64,000 nt of DNA, taken from NCBI RefSeq assembly GCF_000222485.1, contig NC_015914.1:5314001-5378000 (forward strand), written 5' to 3'. The translations under genes and the position numbers were made by a program. Shown one piece after another: positions 30,186 to 39,602 of the stretch. The notes under the pieces are model-generated. The model worked only from the letters and a program-made list of their open reading frames with translations, was not told where the DNA came from and did no database searches. Position 1 is the first letter of the stretch, and every line of letters starts with the position of its first letter. Origin of the DNA: Cyclobacterium marinum DSM 745. GTDB taxonomy: Bacteria > Bacteroidota > Bacteroidia > Cytophagales > Cyclobacteriaceae.

Positions 30186-33100
30186 TTAATGGATAAAAAT
30201 CTTTTTAGATATTATTTCTTTTTCATTATTTACATGAATCAAATACAAGCCAGATCCAAAAGGTTCAAAATTAAAGCTGGATGTGTTACCCTTTTGGGAA
30301 CCATGAATCAATTGGCCATTGCCTTTGTAAATCAATACCATTGCATCTTCATTTATATGGGATGGATAAATAATATGAACCAAGTTTTTAGATGGCTGAG
30401 GAAAAATGGTGAGCTGCTCGATCTCTATATCATGCTGATCAACAATTTCATCAAAAATCCCCTCTTTCTGACTGAGGTCTTCGTAACTTTTTCTCAAATT
30501 TTCTCCAATACCATAGCCAACAGTAAAGTTTACCGTGAAGGGTTCAGCTTTTTCATTATTACTATTAAAAGGAGTCACCATTAAATTGTAAACGCCTTCT
30601 TGAAGGTATTTTCCATTATAGTCAACACCTTGGAAGTCACCAAAAATGGCATATGGGGCCTTTCTTTCAGTCCAAACATAATTCTTTGCTCCTGATAATT
30701 GGAAGGCAATAGCAGCTAATTGCTCCCCTTTTCCCTCAGCTCTAATATTCAACTTTACATCTTTATATCGATTGAGATCAATATTACTTCCCTCAATTAA
30801 AGGCATAATATCCTCATCAGTATCGGCATTTACTAAAGTCAGCTTATCCACTTTGCTGTTATGAATCACATTAAACTTTATAGTATAGGATTCTCCTCCT
30901 ATTCCTCTAAAACTACTTGAAGGAAATGGATAAGCAGATGCAGACAATGTATATTCTCCCTCTGGCAATTCTTTCCCGGTATAATCTCCACCTACATCCG
31001 TAAAAAGCGCCAAAGGCTCAACTTTTTCAAATTGTGAAAGATTGACAGGCCCGCTGATTGAAATCTCTACACCGCCTTGGGTTTGGTTATGTGGCACATT
31101 GGCTCTGATGTTAAATTTTTTATCTTTATAAGTTGACAAATCAATGGTGGCACCGTCTTTTAATGTCACAATATCTTTATCATCCGTCGCATTGACAAGG
31201 GTAAAACTCTCAATCATGCTATCATAAAATATTTCAAAGTTGATTGAAGATCTTACTCCTTGATTACCAGTTTGACCTCTAAATTGATAAGGAGTGGCAG
31301 TAAACTTATAATCTCCCGGTAAAAAATTATAACCCAGATAGTTACCTTTAATATCTCCGTACAGGGCATAGGGTGCTATATTTTCAATTATTTGATGCAG
31401 CGAAGGAGGGCAGGTATTACATTGGGTAAATGACTCCAATTCCATTTTAATACTTCCTACCATTTCAGATTCCGAAATTACTACCAAAGACAATTCCATA
31501 TTTTTGATGGAAGAGTAAGCAATTTTATCATTATCCTTAATTTCACGGATAATTGTATTTCTTTTAGCATCTACTAATAAAAACTTATCCACTGTTAAGT
31601 TTTCTAAAACAGAAACAACCGAAATGGTAGCTTCAGTTTCAGTATTATCATCAATATATGCCTTGACTTCTAAGTCTCCTTCTTGGTCCGACAATTTGCA
31701 AAAAGCGATCTTACCGTTTTCATCTGAGGTTTTCTCCTTATAGAAGATTCCATTGACATCAAAAGATACATTAGCATTTTCAATGGGAATGCCAAACTGA
31801 TCTAATACAGTTGCATTTAAACATATTTCCTCACCAACTATTCCATTCACAACATAATCGAGAAAAGTAATGGTTGCAGGAACCGGCTTATTACTCTCAA
31901 CAGTTACTGTATCTCTAATTGAAGTCCCTACACTAGCAATTAGTTCATCTGTACCTTTGGAGATGGCCTCAAAGCAATACTGTGCCTCACCATCTTCATT
32001 GGTGATACCAAAGCCTAGGTGATTATTGACGCCTTGAATTTGAAAATCTACTTTAACACCGTTTAAGGGACTATTCTCTGAATCAGTCACGAGGGCTTTT
32101 GCGCAATAAGTGGCTTCTTGCTGCTCTTCATCATCCATCATAACTTTTAAATTTTGAACCAATGCGACTTTACCTAAGGCTTGACCTCCAGGGTTCCCAT
32201 ATGCGTTATAACTATCAAAACCATATATAAAAACAGCCAATGGCAGTTCAGCAGTAATCGCATGGCTTCCTTCTGCTACTTGTACCTGAGCACAGGCGTA
32301 ATTGCTATTTGGAATATCCACAAATAAGGAAGAACCTATAAGGTTTCCATCTATCAGCACTTTACTTTTTTGGGAAATTGGTACAGCCAAATTAATAAAA
32401 TGTTTTTCAAAGCCTGTTTGTGGAGTAGTTACATGGTATACATTTTGGTATTGTTCTACAGGAGGAACAAGCATTAGAAAAGGATCAGCCGAGACATTGT
32501 CCGAAGCTTCTCCTTTTGATAATTGAGCTACCAAAATAGGATAATTGGACTCAATTTTGGTAGAAACATTACTTGGAATATCGAATATTTCATAGGATCC
32601 TTTGTTAAGAGTGAAAGTTTCTTCAAATCCATTGTTCCCTTCAACTTTAACAAAAGTCCCATCATTTGTAGCTAGAATTCTAAATACATCTCCCTTTTCC
32701 CTAGATGCCAAGGGAACAGTTATAAATTTTTTACCTAAAGTATTTACCGGAGGGATCTGTTCAATCATTTGATCGCAACCATTTGTGAAAAGGGGAACAT
32801 TACCACAAGTATGACCACCAAACACTGCAACAGGGTTATTTGAAGTAATAGAAGTACCTGTAAGATCAGAAAAATAAGCATCTGCTGTCAACTGGTAGGA
32901 CTCTCCTTTTTGCAATAGAATCTGATAAGGTATGCCGGACTGCCTGCTTTGTGTGGTAGTGGTTGGTATGATTGTTAATTCTGTATTGTTCATGGTCGCA
33001 ACCACCCCAAAGACAGGAGAAGCTGTGCTGTTTGGCGCATAAGAATTACCTGCCATAACAACGTATTCTTCTCCCAGAACATCCACTGGTAGACTTAAAA

Positions 33101-33479
33101 AGGTATCTGTTGAGGAGGACTTTTGGTTGAGTCCATAAACCGACACCTCTTTATCTGTCACAATATTAATTCCTTTTTTTTCAACTCCATCTTCCACTGA
33201 AGCAATAAATATTTCAGGAATCTTAACCGAAGTTGTTTGTCCAGGTAATACTTGAAAATTTATCAGGTGGTTATCCGGTAATTTTACATAACCTGAGGTT
33301 TCTTTTTCTCCGGTTATATAAAGCTCTAATTTCACATCAACATTGTCAGTGTTACGATTGAACATTAACCAAAATTCCTTACCCTTATTGTCCGGAACAT
33401 TATTCTGAGCCTGAGATGTTTTATAAGGAAAAATAACCAACGTAAAAATAAAGGATAAAACAAAGTAAAGTTTTTTCAT
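30186..33479 (-). CDS. Secreted IgGFc-binding-like protein with Ig repeats and T9SS tail (paralogue A)
   Basis: About 1097 residues from the ATG at 33479 (the longer frame starts with TTG). The signal peptide ends near KTSQAQ. Residues about 25-440 form an IgGFc-binding-like N-terminal domain (GKEFWLMFNRN, TSNNPVAVFGGHTC, GVVATMNNTELTI). Two Big_1-type Ig-like repeats follow (YCAKALVTDSENSPLNGVKV; CLNATVLDQFGIPIENANV). Next come three repeats of about 110-130 residues with the pattern FxLVxAxxxxxI-x-NIRA-x-APYAIFGD-x-GKYLxEGxYxLxxTPF. The tail TIFPQPSKNLVHI, NGQLIHGS, GLYLIHV is a T9SS sorting domain. A likely surface adhesin or matrix protein; binding partner unknown. Tandem paralogue of the next gene. 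Confidence 0.88.
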   Translation of the reverse strand: MKKLYFVLSFIFTLVIFPYKTSQAQNNVPDNKGKEFWLMFNRNTDNVDVKLELYITGEKETSGYVKLPDNHLINFQVLPGQTTSVKIPEIFIASVEDGVEKKGINIVTDKEVSVYGLNQKSSSTDTFLSLPVDVLGEEYVVMAGNSYAPNSTASPVFGVVATMNNTELTIIPTTTTQSRQSGIPYQILLQKGESYQLTADAYFSDLTGTSITSNNPVAVFGGHTCGNVPLFTNGCDQMIEQIPPVNTLGKKFITVPLASREKGDVFRILATNDGTFVKVEGNNGFEETFTLNKGSYEIFDIPSNVSTKIESNYPILVAQLSKGEASDNVSADPFLMLVPPVEQYQNVYHVTTPQTGFEKHFINLAVPISQKSKVLIDGNLIGSSLFVDIPNSNYACAQVQVAEGSHAITAELPLAVFIYGFDSYNAYGNPGGQALGKVALVQNLKVMMDDEEQQEATYCAKALVTDSENSPLNGVKVDFQIQGVNNHLGFGITNEDGEAQYCFEAISKGTDELIASVGTSIRDTVTVESNKPVPATITFLDYVVNGIVGEEICLNATVLDQFGIPIENANVSFDVNGIFYKEKTSDENGKIAFCKLSDQEGDLEVKAYIDDNTETEATISVVSVLENLTVDKFLLVDAKRNTIIREIKDNDKIAYSSIKNMELSLVVISESEMVGSIKMELESFTQCNTCPPSLHQIIENIAPYALYGDIKGNYLGYNFLPGDYKFTATPYQFRGQTGNQGVRSSINFEIFYDSMIESFTLVNATDDKDIVTLKDGATIDLSTYKDKKFNIRANVPHNQTQGGVEISISGPVNLSQFEKVEPLALFTDVGGDYTGKELPEGEYTLSASAYPFPSSSFRGIGGESYTIKFNVIHNSKVDKLTLVNADTDEDIMPLIEGSNIDLNRYKDVKLNIRAEGKGEQLAAIAFQLSGAKNYVWTERKAPYAIFGDFQGVDYNGKYLQEGVYNLMVTPFNSNNEKAEPFTVNFTVGYGIGENLRKSYEDLSQKEGIFDEIVDQHDIEIEQLTIFPQPSKNLVHIIYPSHINEDAMVLIYKGNGQLIHGSQKGNTSSFNFEPFGSGLYLIHVNNEKEIISKKIFIH

Positions 33480-34067
33480 AAAAGGCAATTTTTTGAATAT
33501 TTAACGCACAAATTAACTTGTATAATTAAATATCACAACAAATCACCCTCTAAGCTTAAGTTATTTTTTTATAAAACAGCTTATTTCAACACATTAGATT
33601 ATTCTAACACAGACAAAGAATTTCTTTCTTTTTATAACTAAAAAATACAACAGATTTATTTTAAAGTTATAATTAATACTCTCGAAAAGGCCATATCAGA
33701 GCATCATGAATAAGCCTCCTTTTAATGTCCAATAATACTTAATTAGCTAATCCTTATTATTTATTTTAATTCAGTAATCGGTCAGAAACCTCCTCAAACG
33801 AGACAGCCCCATGAAATATAAATTGTAGACTATTTTCATAAATAAATACCGGGAGATTATTATTGGAACCGTAATCCCAGTCCTAAACTTTCTTATGGAG
33901 GTTTGGAATCGGGAGAAAATCACCTTTTAGGGGAATTTTAGGATAGGGATGTTATATTGAAATTGTCTACCGACAGGCAGAAATTAAACTAAGAACAAAA
34001 TACCTGACTTTGTAGTGGTTATTGTTAGAAATACCGGATTAATTTCTATTCCACTATAAAACAAAAA
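33480..34067. other. Intergenic region, about 590 bp
   Basis: AT-rich spacer between the two paralogous IgGFc-like genes. It holds the terminator of the upstream paralogue at its right end and a short stretch (33890-33975) similar to the spacer at 50338-50475. No gene seen. Confidence 0.45.
33890..33975. repeat. Possible degenerate dispersed repeat, copy 1
   Basis: The stretch with CTTATGGAGGTTTGGAATCG, then AGAAAATCACCTTTT and a GGGGAATTTTAGGATA segment, ending AAATTGTCTACCGAC, aligns by eye at roughly two-thirds identity with the intergenic stretch 50338-50405 plus 50461-50475. Neither copy is coding. Confidence 0.35.
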
Positions 34068-34095
34068 AGCTCCGAACCAAAGTCCGGAGCTTTAA
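34064..34095 (-). terminator. Rho-independent terminator of the second IgGFc-like gene
   Basis: 9-bp stem AAAGCTCCG / CGGAGCTTT (left arm 34066-34074, right arm 34085-34093) with a 10-base loop and a T run on the minus strand. It lies 21 bases after the stop at 34116 and resembles the terminator at 30128-30158. Confidence 0.85.
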
Positions 34096-34115
34096 CTAGT
34101 TCAATAAATAATTAA

Positions 34116-37100
34116 TTAATAGATAAATACTTTTTTGGAAATTATCCTATCACCATTGGACACATGAATCAAGTACAAGCCTGAACCAAATCGTCCAAAG
34201 TTGAAACTAGGTGTATTGCCCATTTGTGAACCGTGAATCAATTGCCCGTTGCCTTTGTAAATCATTACCGTAGCATCTTCGCTCAAAGAAGAAGGATATA
34301 GGAAATTCACTACATTTTGAGAAGGTTGAGGATAGACTTTTAAGTCTTCCACCATGTTACCATTGTTGACTTCACCTTCTGAGGTATTGGCCTCTAATTG
34401 ATTCAAAGATGCATTTTCAATCCTCAAATTGTCGCCACCATCAAAACCTGCAATAAAATTGACTGTCATGCTTTCTCCCATGGTATTGTCAGCATTGTAA
34501 GGCGTAACCATCAATTTATACTTACCTTCATTCAGGTACTTGCCTGCATAATCATTGGCGGGTAAATCTCCGAAGATCGCATATGGTGCTTTTCTCTCTG
34601 TCCAATTGTAATCTTTAGCACCAGATAGTTGAAAAGTCATGGCAGCTATATTATCACCTTTGCCATCAGCCCTGATATTCAACTTAACATTTTTGTACTG
34701 ATTCAGGTCGATGTAACTACCTTCCATAAGCTCCATAATGTCCTCGTCCGTATCCGCATTTACCAGAGTAAATTTATCAATTTTGCTATTGTGAATTACT
34801 TCAAAATTAATTGTAACAGTGGCTCCACCTATGCCTCTATTCACAGTAGACTTGAATGGATAAGCTGTAGCAGACATGGTATAACTTCCCTCAGGGAGGT
34901 CTCTTCCAGCGTAGTCACCTAAATTGTCACCAAAGAGCGCAAATGGCATCACTTTCTCAAACATGGAGAAATTAACTGGCCCCTCAATCATCATATCAAT
35001 TCCACCTTGTTGGTCTTCAGGAACATTTGATCTGATATTAAACTTTTTATCTTTGAATGCTGATAAATCTATCACATCACCATCCATTATTTTTATAATA
35101 TCCGTATCATCTGTAGCATTGACTAAAGTGAAACTGTCAATGGTTCCTTCAAACATCACTTCAAAGTTTACCATGGATTTCACTCCCTGATTACCGGAAA
35201 GATGTTTCATTTCAAATGGTGTGGCAGCAAATTCATATACCCCAGGCAATATGTTTTTCCCTGTATAATCTCCGTTGATATCACCAAATACTGCGTACGG
35301 TACCACATTTTCAGTTGTACTTCGCATGTCAGGAGAACAGGTTGGACATAAGGTTAATGATTCCAATTCTAATTTCACACTACCCACTTTTTCAGGATCA
35401 GTGATTACCATCATATTGATCATTTTATCTTTGACTTCAGAATAAGGTATAATGTCACCATTCATTATTTCTCTGATAATGGTATTGGTTCCTGCATCTA
35501 CAAGCCAGAAGCTTTCGATTTCTAAGTCATCAGATTCTGTTACTACCTTAATGATTGCTTCTGTGTCCTCTCCTCCTTCATATGAAGCAGTCACCATTAA
35601 ATCACCTAACTCATCAGGAGTTCCACAGAGTTCTACCCTACCATTTTCATCGGTGATGCCTTTACCATAGAATACACCATTCACATCAAAAGAAACTTCT
35701 ACCCCTGCTAGAGGCATTCCAAATTGATCCAATATAGTGGCTGCCAAACATACTTCTTCACCAAGAACTACTTCCACTTCGTTTTCTTCAAATGAAATAA
35801 TGGTAGGGATTGGGACATTGTCTGTAACAGTGATCATGGCGGTAACAGTGTTCTCGACTGTATAATAAAAGCCGAACTCAAACTCACCTTCCATATCCGG
35901 ATTGAAGCAATAATTCAATACTCCGTCCTCATTGGTCATCATAGAACCGGCGGGTTCTCCATTTTTGGTAATAAACACTTCAATGACACCAAATGGATTG
36001 TCTAACTGATCCAATACCTCTACTTCCAAACAAGTCTCTGTTCCAATACTTACTTCACCCTCAGAAGGTTCAACTGAAATAGTAGTAGCAACCAATACAA
36101 CTTGAATGATTTTTACCGTACCTGTGGCAGGAGTTCCACCATCATAATTAACAGCAAAGCTTAGATCACCCATGCTTTCGGTAACAATACAATAGGCAAC
36201 TATTCCATCTTCATCACTCATTAAGGTGGCCACAATTTCTCCATTGACTTCTATAGTTACTTCTGTATTGGGAAGTGGATCACCGTTTTGATCCAACACT
36301 AGGGATTCTACACAGGCTTCCTCACCAAGGTTGACCTCAGCAGATATATTGGTTATTGAAATGGCACTAGCTATAAGGCCACCACCACCGCCTCCGTCTC
36401 CGCCGCCTCCGGAATTAAGGACAGTAATACTCGTAGAAGCCGGGCTTCCGCCTCCAACATAATTAACAACAAAAATTAGAAGCTCGCCATCTTCTTCCTC
36501 TGCTGTTTTGCAAAATTCAGCCACTCCATTTTCGTCGGTCATTTCAGATCCTGCATCCACCCCATTGATTTCCAATTGAACTTCAACACCTTCCATTACT
36601 TTGCCAAACTGATCTTTAACCGTGGCAGTCACACATACCTGTTGTCCCAAATTGATCTCATTGGATGCGGCATCTATACTTATTGAGGTAGGCATTGAAT
36701 CCGGAACAGCGACCATAACGGTAGTTTCGGTTTTATCCCCTCCCTCATAATAACTCGTAAATAAGAGGTCTCCACCTTCTTCCGGTGTGAAACAATATTC
36801 TATCATCCCATTCTCATCAGATTCACCACTGTAAATTACATTGCCCATATATTCGATAAATAACATCTCACCTTCCATCGGGTTATCAAATTGATCCAAA
36901 ATCTGACTGGTAAGGCATATTTCCTCTCCCAAAGTCACTGATTCAGGCAGGGAGTTAAGCAGCACCTGATCCGGTCTAGGAATGGTTGTAGAAACGGTAG
37001 CTTCTGCAGTTGTACTTCCTACAGATGCTATTATTTTATCAGTTCCCTCATTAATAGCATCAAAGCAGAAATTCGCTATCCCTTGTTCATCAGTTAATGC

Positions 37101-38573
37101 AAAACCAATTTTCTCATTGACCCCTTCCACTTCAAAATCCACCCTAACACCAAAAATTGGTACGCCCTCATCATCTGTCACTGAAGAATTGAAACAATAA
37201 GTAGTTCCCTGTTGAATTTCTTGTTCAATATCCAAATTAATATTGCGAACTTGTTCCACGCTAGCCAGTGCCTGACCACCCGGGTATCCATAGGAATCAT
37301 AGCTACCAAAGCCATACATAAAAGCCCCAAAAGCCAAGTTTCCAGAAATATTATGTGTTCCTTGAGAAACTTCTACCTGTGCTCCGGCAAAGGTAGATCC
37401 GGGTATATCTGTAAAAATAGAAGGGTCCAAAAAGGCACCGTCCAGTTCAATTTTATCCTTTTGAGAAGTTGGCACTGCCAAGTTTATAAAATGCTTACTA
37501 AAACCAGTTGCTGGAGTGCTGACAGTATAACTATTTTGAAATTGCTCGAAAGGAGGTATTAACATCATAAACGGATCAGATGTAACATTATCAGAACTTT
37601 GACCTTTCGAAAACTGTGCAACTAAAATGGCTTGATCTGATTCAATTTTAGTATACACATCACTAGGGATACTTAATTCGTGAAAGTCACCTGCATTTAA
37701 TGTGAAGTTTTCTGTAAAGCCACCTGTACCATTTATCGAAACACTGGTTCCATCCTTGGTGGCAACAATTCTATAAATGTCACCTGCTCTTCTAGAGGCT
37801 AGTGGAATAGTGACAAAACTTTCACCCAAGGAAGTTACAGGAGGTGCTTGTTCAATCAAATGATCACATGCGGAAATATTCTGCGGCACATAGGCACAGG
37901 TATGGCCAGTAAATACTGCGACAGGATTATTAGAAGTGATAAAACTACCCGTTAAATCACCATTTGTTACCGATGCTATTAACTGGTAAGTCTCACCTTT
38001 ATTTAAGTTTACTTCATAGGGTACGCCAGACGGTCTTGTATTTGTACCTATTGAAGGTACTATGGTAACTACTGTCCCATCCATTGTTGCTACCACCCCA
38101 AATGCAGATGCTGTAGAAGGGGTTGCCGATAGTGTTATATAGGACATAACTATATATTCGGTTCCCAACACATCAAGCGGTAAACCAAGAAAAGCATCAG
38201 TTGTAGCATTATATTGATTTAACCCATATATAGTAATCTCACTATCTGCTATAATATTAACCCCTTTATTTTCAACACCATCACTAAGAGTAGCCAGAAG
38301 TGTACTGGGTAGATTTACCGTAGTAACAGTTCCAGGTGTTACAGAAAAATCTATTACAGTTTCATCTGGCAATATTACTTGACCATTAGTAGCTAAATCA
38401 CTAGTAATAAATAAATCCAAATTTGTAGCACTACTATTATTAAAATTTCGGTTAAACATTAACCAAAATTCCTTTCCCTTATTATCGGGAATACCATTCT
38501 GAGAATATACCAATCCCATAGGAAGTATAAACAGCAGAAAAATCAAGTTTAAAACACTGTAGGTTTGCTTCAT
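34116..38573 (-). CDS. Secreted IgGFc-binding-like protein with six Ig repeats and T9SS tail (paralogue B)
   Basis: About 1485 residues from the ATG at 38573 (an ATG three codons earlier is possible). The signal peptide ends at MGLVYSQ. The N-terminal IgGFc-binding-like domain (about 25-440) closely follows paralogue A (GKEFWLMFNRN, TSNNPVAVFTGHTC). Six Ig-like repeats of about 85-95 residues follow, most with LGEExCLxxxVLDQxxxPxxxxxV and a second Cys before the last strands. A glycine linker (SGGGGDGGGGGG) separates repeats 3 and 4. Then come the same three C-terminal repeats (FTLVNATDDTDII, FTLVNADTDEDIM) and a T9SS sorting tail (VYPQPSQNVVNF, GLYLIHVSNGD). Extra Ig copies account for most of the length difference. 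Likely a cell-surface stalk or adhesin. Confidence 0.88.
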   Translation of the reverse strand: MKQTYSVLNLIFLLFILPMGLVYSQNGIPDNKGKEFWLMFNRNFNNSSATNLDLFITSDLATNGQVILPDETVIDFSVTPGTVTTVNLPSTLLATLSDGVENKGVNIIADSEITIYGLNQYNATTDAFLGLPLDVLGTEYIVMSYITLSATPSTASAFGVVATMDGTVVTIVPSIGTNTRPSGVPYEVNLNKGETYQLIASVTNGDLTGSFITSNNPVAVFTGHTCAYVPQNISACDHLIEQAPPVTSLGESFVTIPLASRRAGDIYRIVATKDGTSVSINGTGGFTENFTLNAGDFHELSIPSDVYTKIESDQAILVAQFSKGQSSDNVTSDPFMMLIPPFEQFQNSYTVSTPATGFSKHFINLAVPTSQKDKIELDGAFLDPSIFTDIPGSTFAGAQVEVSQGTHNISGNLAFGAFMYGFGSYDSYGYPGGQALASVEQVRNINLDIEQEIQQGTTYCFNSSVTDDEGVPIFGVRVDFEVEGVNEKIGFALTDEQGIANFCFDAINEGTDKIIASVGSTTAEATVSTTIPRPDQVLLNSLPESVTLGEEICLTSQILDQFDNPMEGEMLFIEYMGNVIYSGESDENGMIEYCFTPEEGGDLLFTSYYEGGDKTETTVMVAVPDSMPTSISIDAASNEINLGQQVCVTATVKDQFGKVMEGVEVQLEINGVDAGSEMTDENGVAEFCKTAEEEDGELLIFVVNYVGGGSPASTSITVLNSGGGGDGGGGGGLIASAISITNISAEVNLGEEACVESLVLDQNGDPLPNTEVTIEVNGEIVATLMSDEDGIVAYCIVTESMGDLSFAVNYDGGTPATGTVKIIQVVLVATTISVEPSEGEVSIGTETCLEVEVLDQLDNPFGVIEVFITKNGEPAGSMMTNEDGVLNYCFNPDMEGEFEFGFYYTVENTVTAMITVTDNVPIPTIISFEENEVEVVLGEEVCLAATILDQFGMPLAGVEVSFDVNGVFYGKGITDENGRVELCGTPDELGDLMVTASYEGGEDTEAIIKVVTESDDLEIESFWLVDAGTNTIIREIMNGDIIPYSEVKDKMINMMVITDPEKVGSVKLELESLTLCPTCSPDMRSTTENVVPYAVFGDINGDYTGKNILPGVYEFAATPFEMKHLSGNQGVKSMVNFEVMFEGTIDSFTLVNATDDTDIIKIMDGDVIDLSAFKDKKFNIRSNVPEDQQGGIDMMIEGPVNFSMFEKVMPFALFGDNLGDYAGRDLPEGSYTMSATAYPFKSTVNRGIGGATVTINFEVIHNSKIDKFTLVNADTDEDIMELMEGSYIDLNQYKNVKLNIRADGKGDNIAAMTFQLSGAKDYNWTERKAPYAIFGDLPANDYAGKYLNEGKYKLMVTPYNADNTMGESMTVNFIAGFDGGDNLRIENASLNQLEANTSEGEVNNGNMVEDLKVYPQPSQNVVNFLYPSSLSEDATVMIYKGNGQLIHGSQMGNTPSFNFGRFGSGLYLIHVSNGDRIISKKVFIY

Positions 38574-39602
38574 AACATGCATATTTATAGGTTATATATA
38601 CATAAATATATATTTAAAAATTAATATAACAAACACAACAACTTAGTTTTTAAATATTTACACAAAAAAACGCCTTTTATATAATCAAAAAAATTGCATA
38701 TTATGGAGCTACCAACTAACTCAAAAAAAGGCATGAAATAGCTATAAATTAATAGATGGGTACCCCTATTTATTAAATCATAAATAATTTATCATTTATT
38801 TAAAATTTAATAATATTTTTAATTAATAATTATAATTTATAAAATTAGAACAAGTTAACAAATATCCTAAATTCATTCTATTTGCCATTTTTTTTATCTA
38901 AAGTAAAAATCATTATTTTACCTGAGCTCCAATTCTCAATTCTACTTCCAATAGAAATACTTAAAATCCAGTTATTAATAAATCTCTAAAATATCTCATT
39001 TTTATTATTCAAAAAGTCTGAGCGAATAAGTAGGAAATTTAAACTTTTAAAATGAGAATAAATCAGCTCTTTCTTTAAACCTATATAATAAGTAAAGTAG
39101 AACTATCATGTATCAGCTTACACTTGCAAATAACCAATATGGCCTTCTATCGGGTGTTTAAGCTCCACTTAGAACAATCCCAGTCATTTTATTGATATTT
39201 TCACCCTAGCAATTAGAGAATACCTTGACACAATAACTGGTTTAAGGCAATTACCAATCAGACTAATTTACTCGGGATTAGATCATTTGAGGTACATGCA
39301 AAAACCGCCTTTACCTATTTAGAATTAATTTAGGCACCTACAATAAAAAAATAAATTGACCTGAATTAAGCAATTGGCTTTCCTTTACCTAGTGATCCGT
39401 TTGGGCAAACGCATTAATCAAGTAACTAATCCTATTTATGAATCAATTTTCATGCAGTCATATTTACCAGAAATTAAGCCCCCCACTCCTCCTTATTACT
39501 AAGAATAATGAATTGGAAAATTGAACAAATAAGAATGGGCTCTCCCTTTTTATAAAAGGCCAATTCAAAAGCACAAAACAACACCTATAATTTTAAGGGT
39601 AC
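38574..39602. other. Intergenic region, about 1030 bp
   Basis: The longest gene-free stretch in the window, strongly AT-rich. It must contain the promoter of the 1485-residue paralogue. I saw no ORF with coding character, no tRNA-like cloverleaf and no convincing terminator after gntP. Scattered short matches to other spacers (for example AATCCCAGTC, also at 33872) may be remnants. Confidence 0.45.

Noticed and set aside
37250..37266. TGTTCCACG, identical to one half of the canonical parS site
   Set aside because: The second half (TGGAACA) is missing and the sequence lies inside the coding region of the paralogue B gene; a chance half-site.
24288..38573. Prophage or integrative element carrying the giant surface protein genes
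   Set aside because: No integrase, tRNA attachment site, direct repeats or phage genes were seen around this block.
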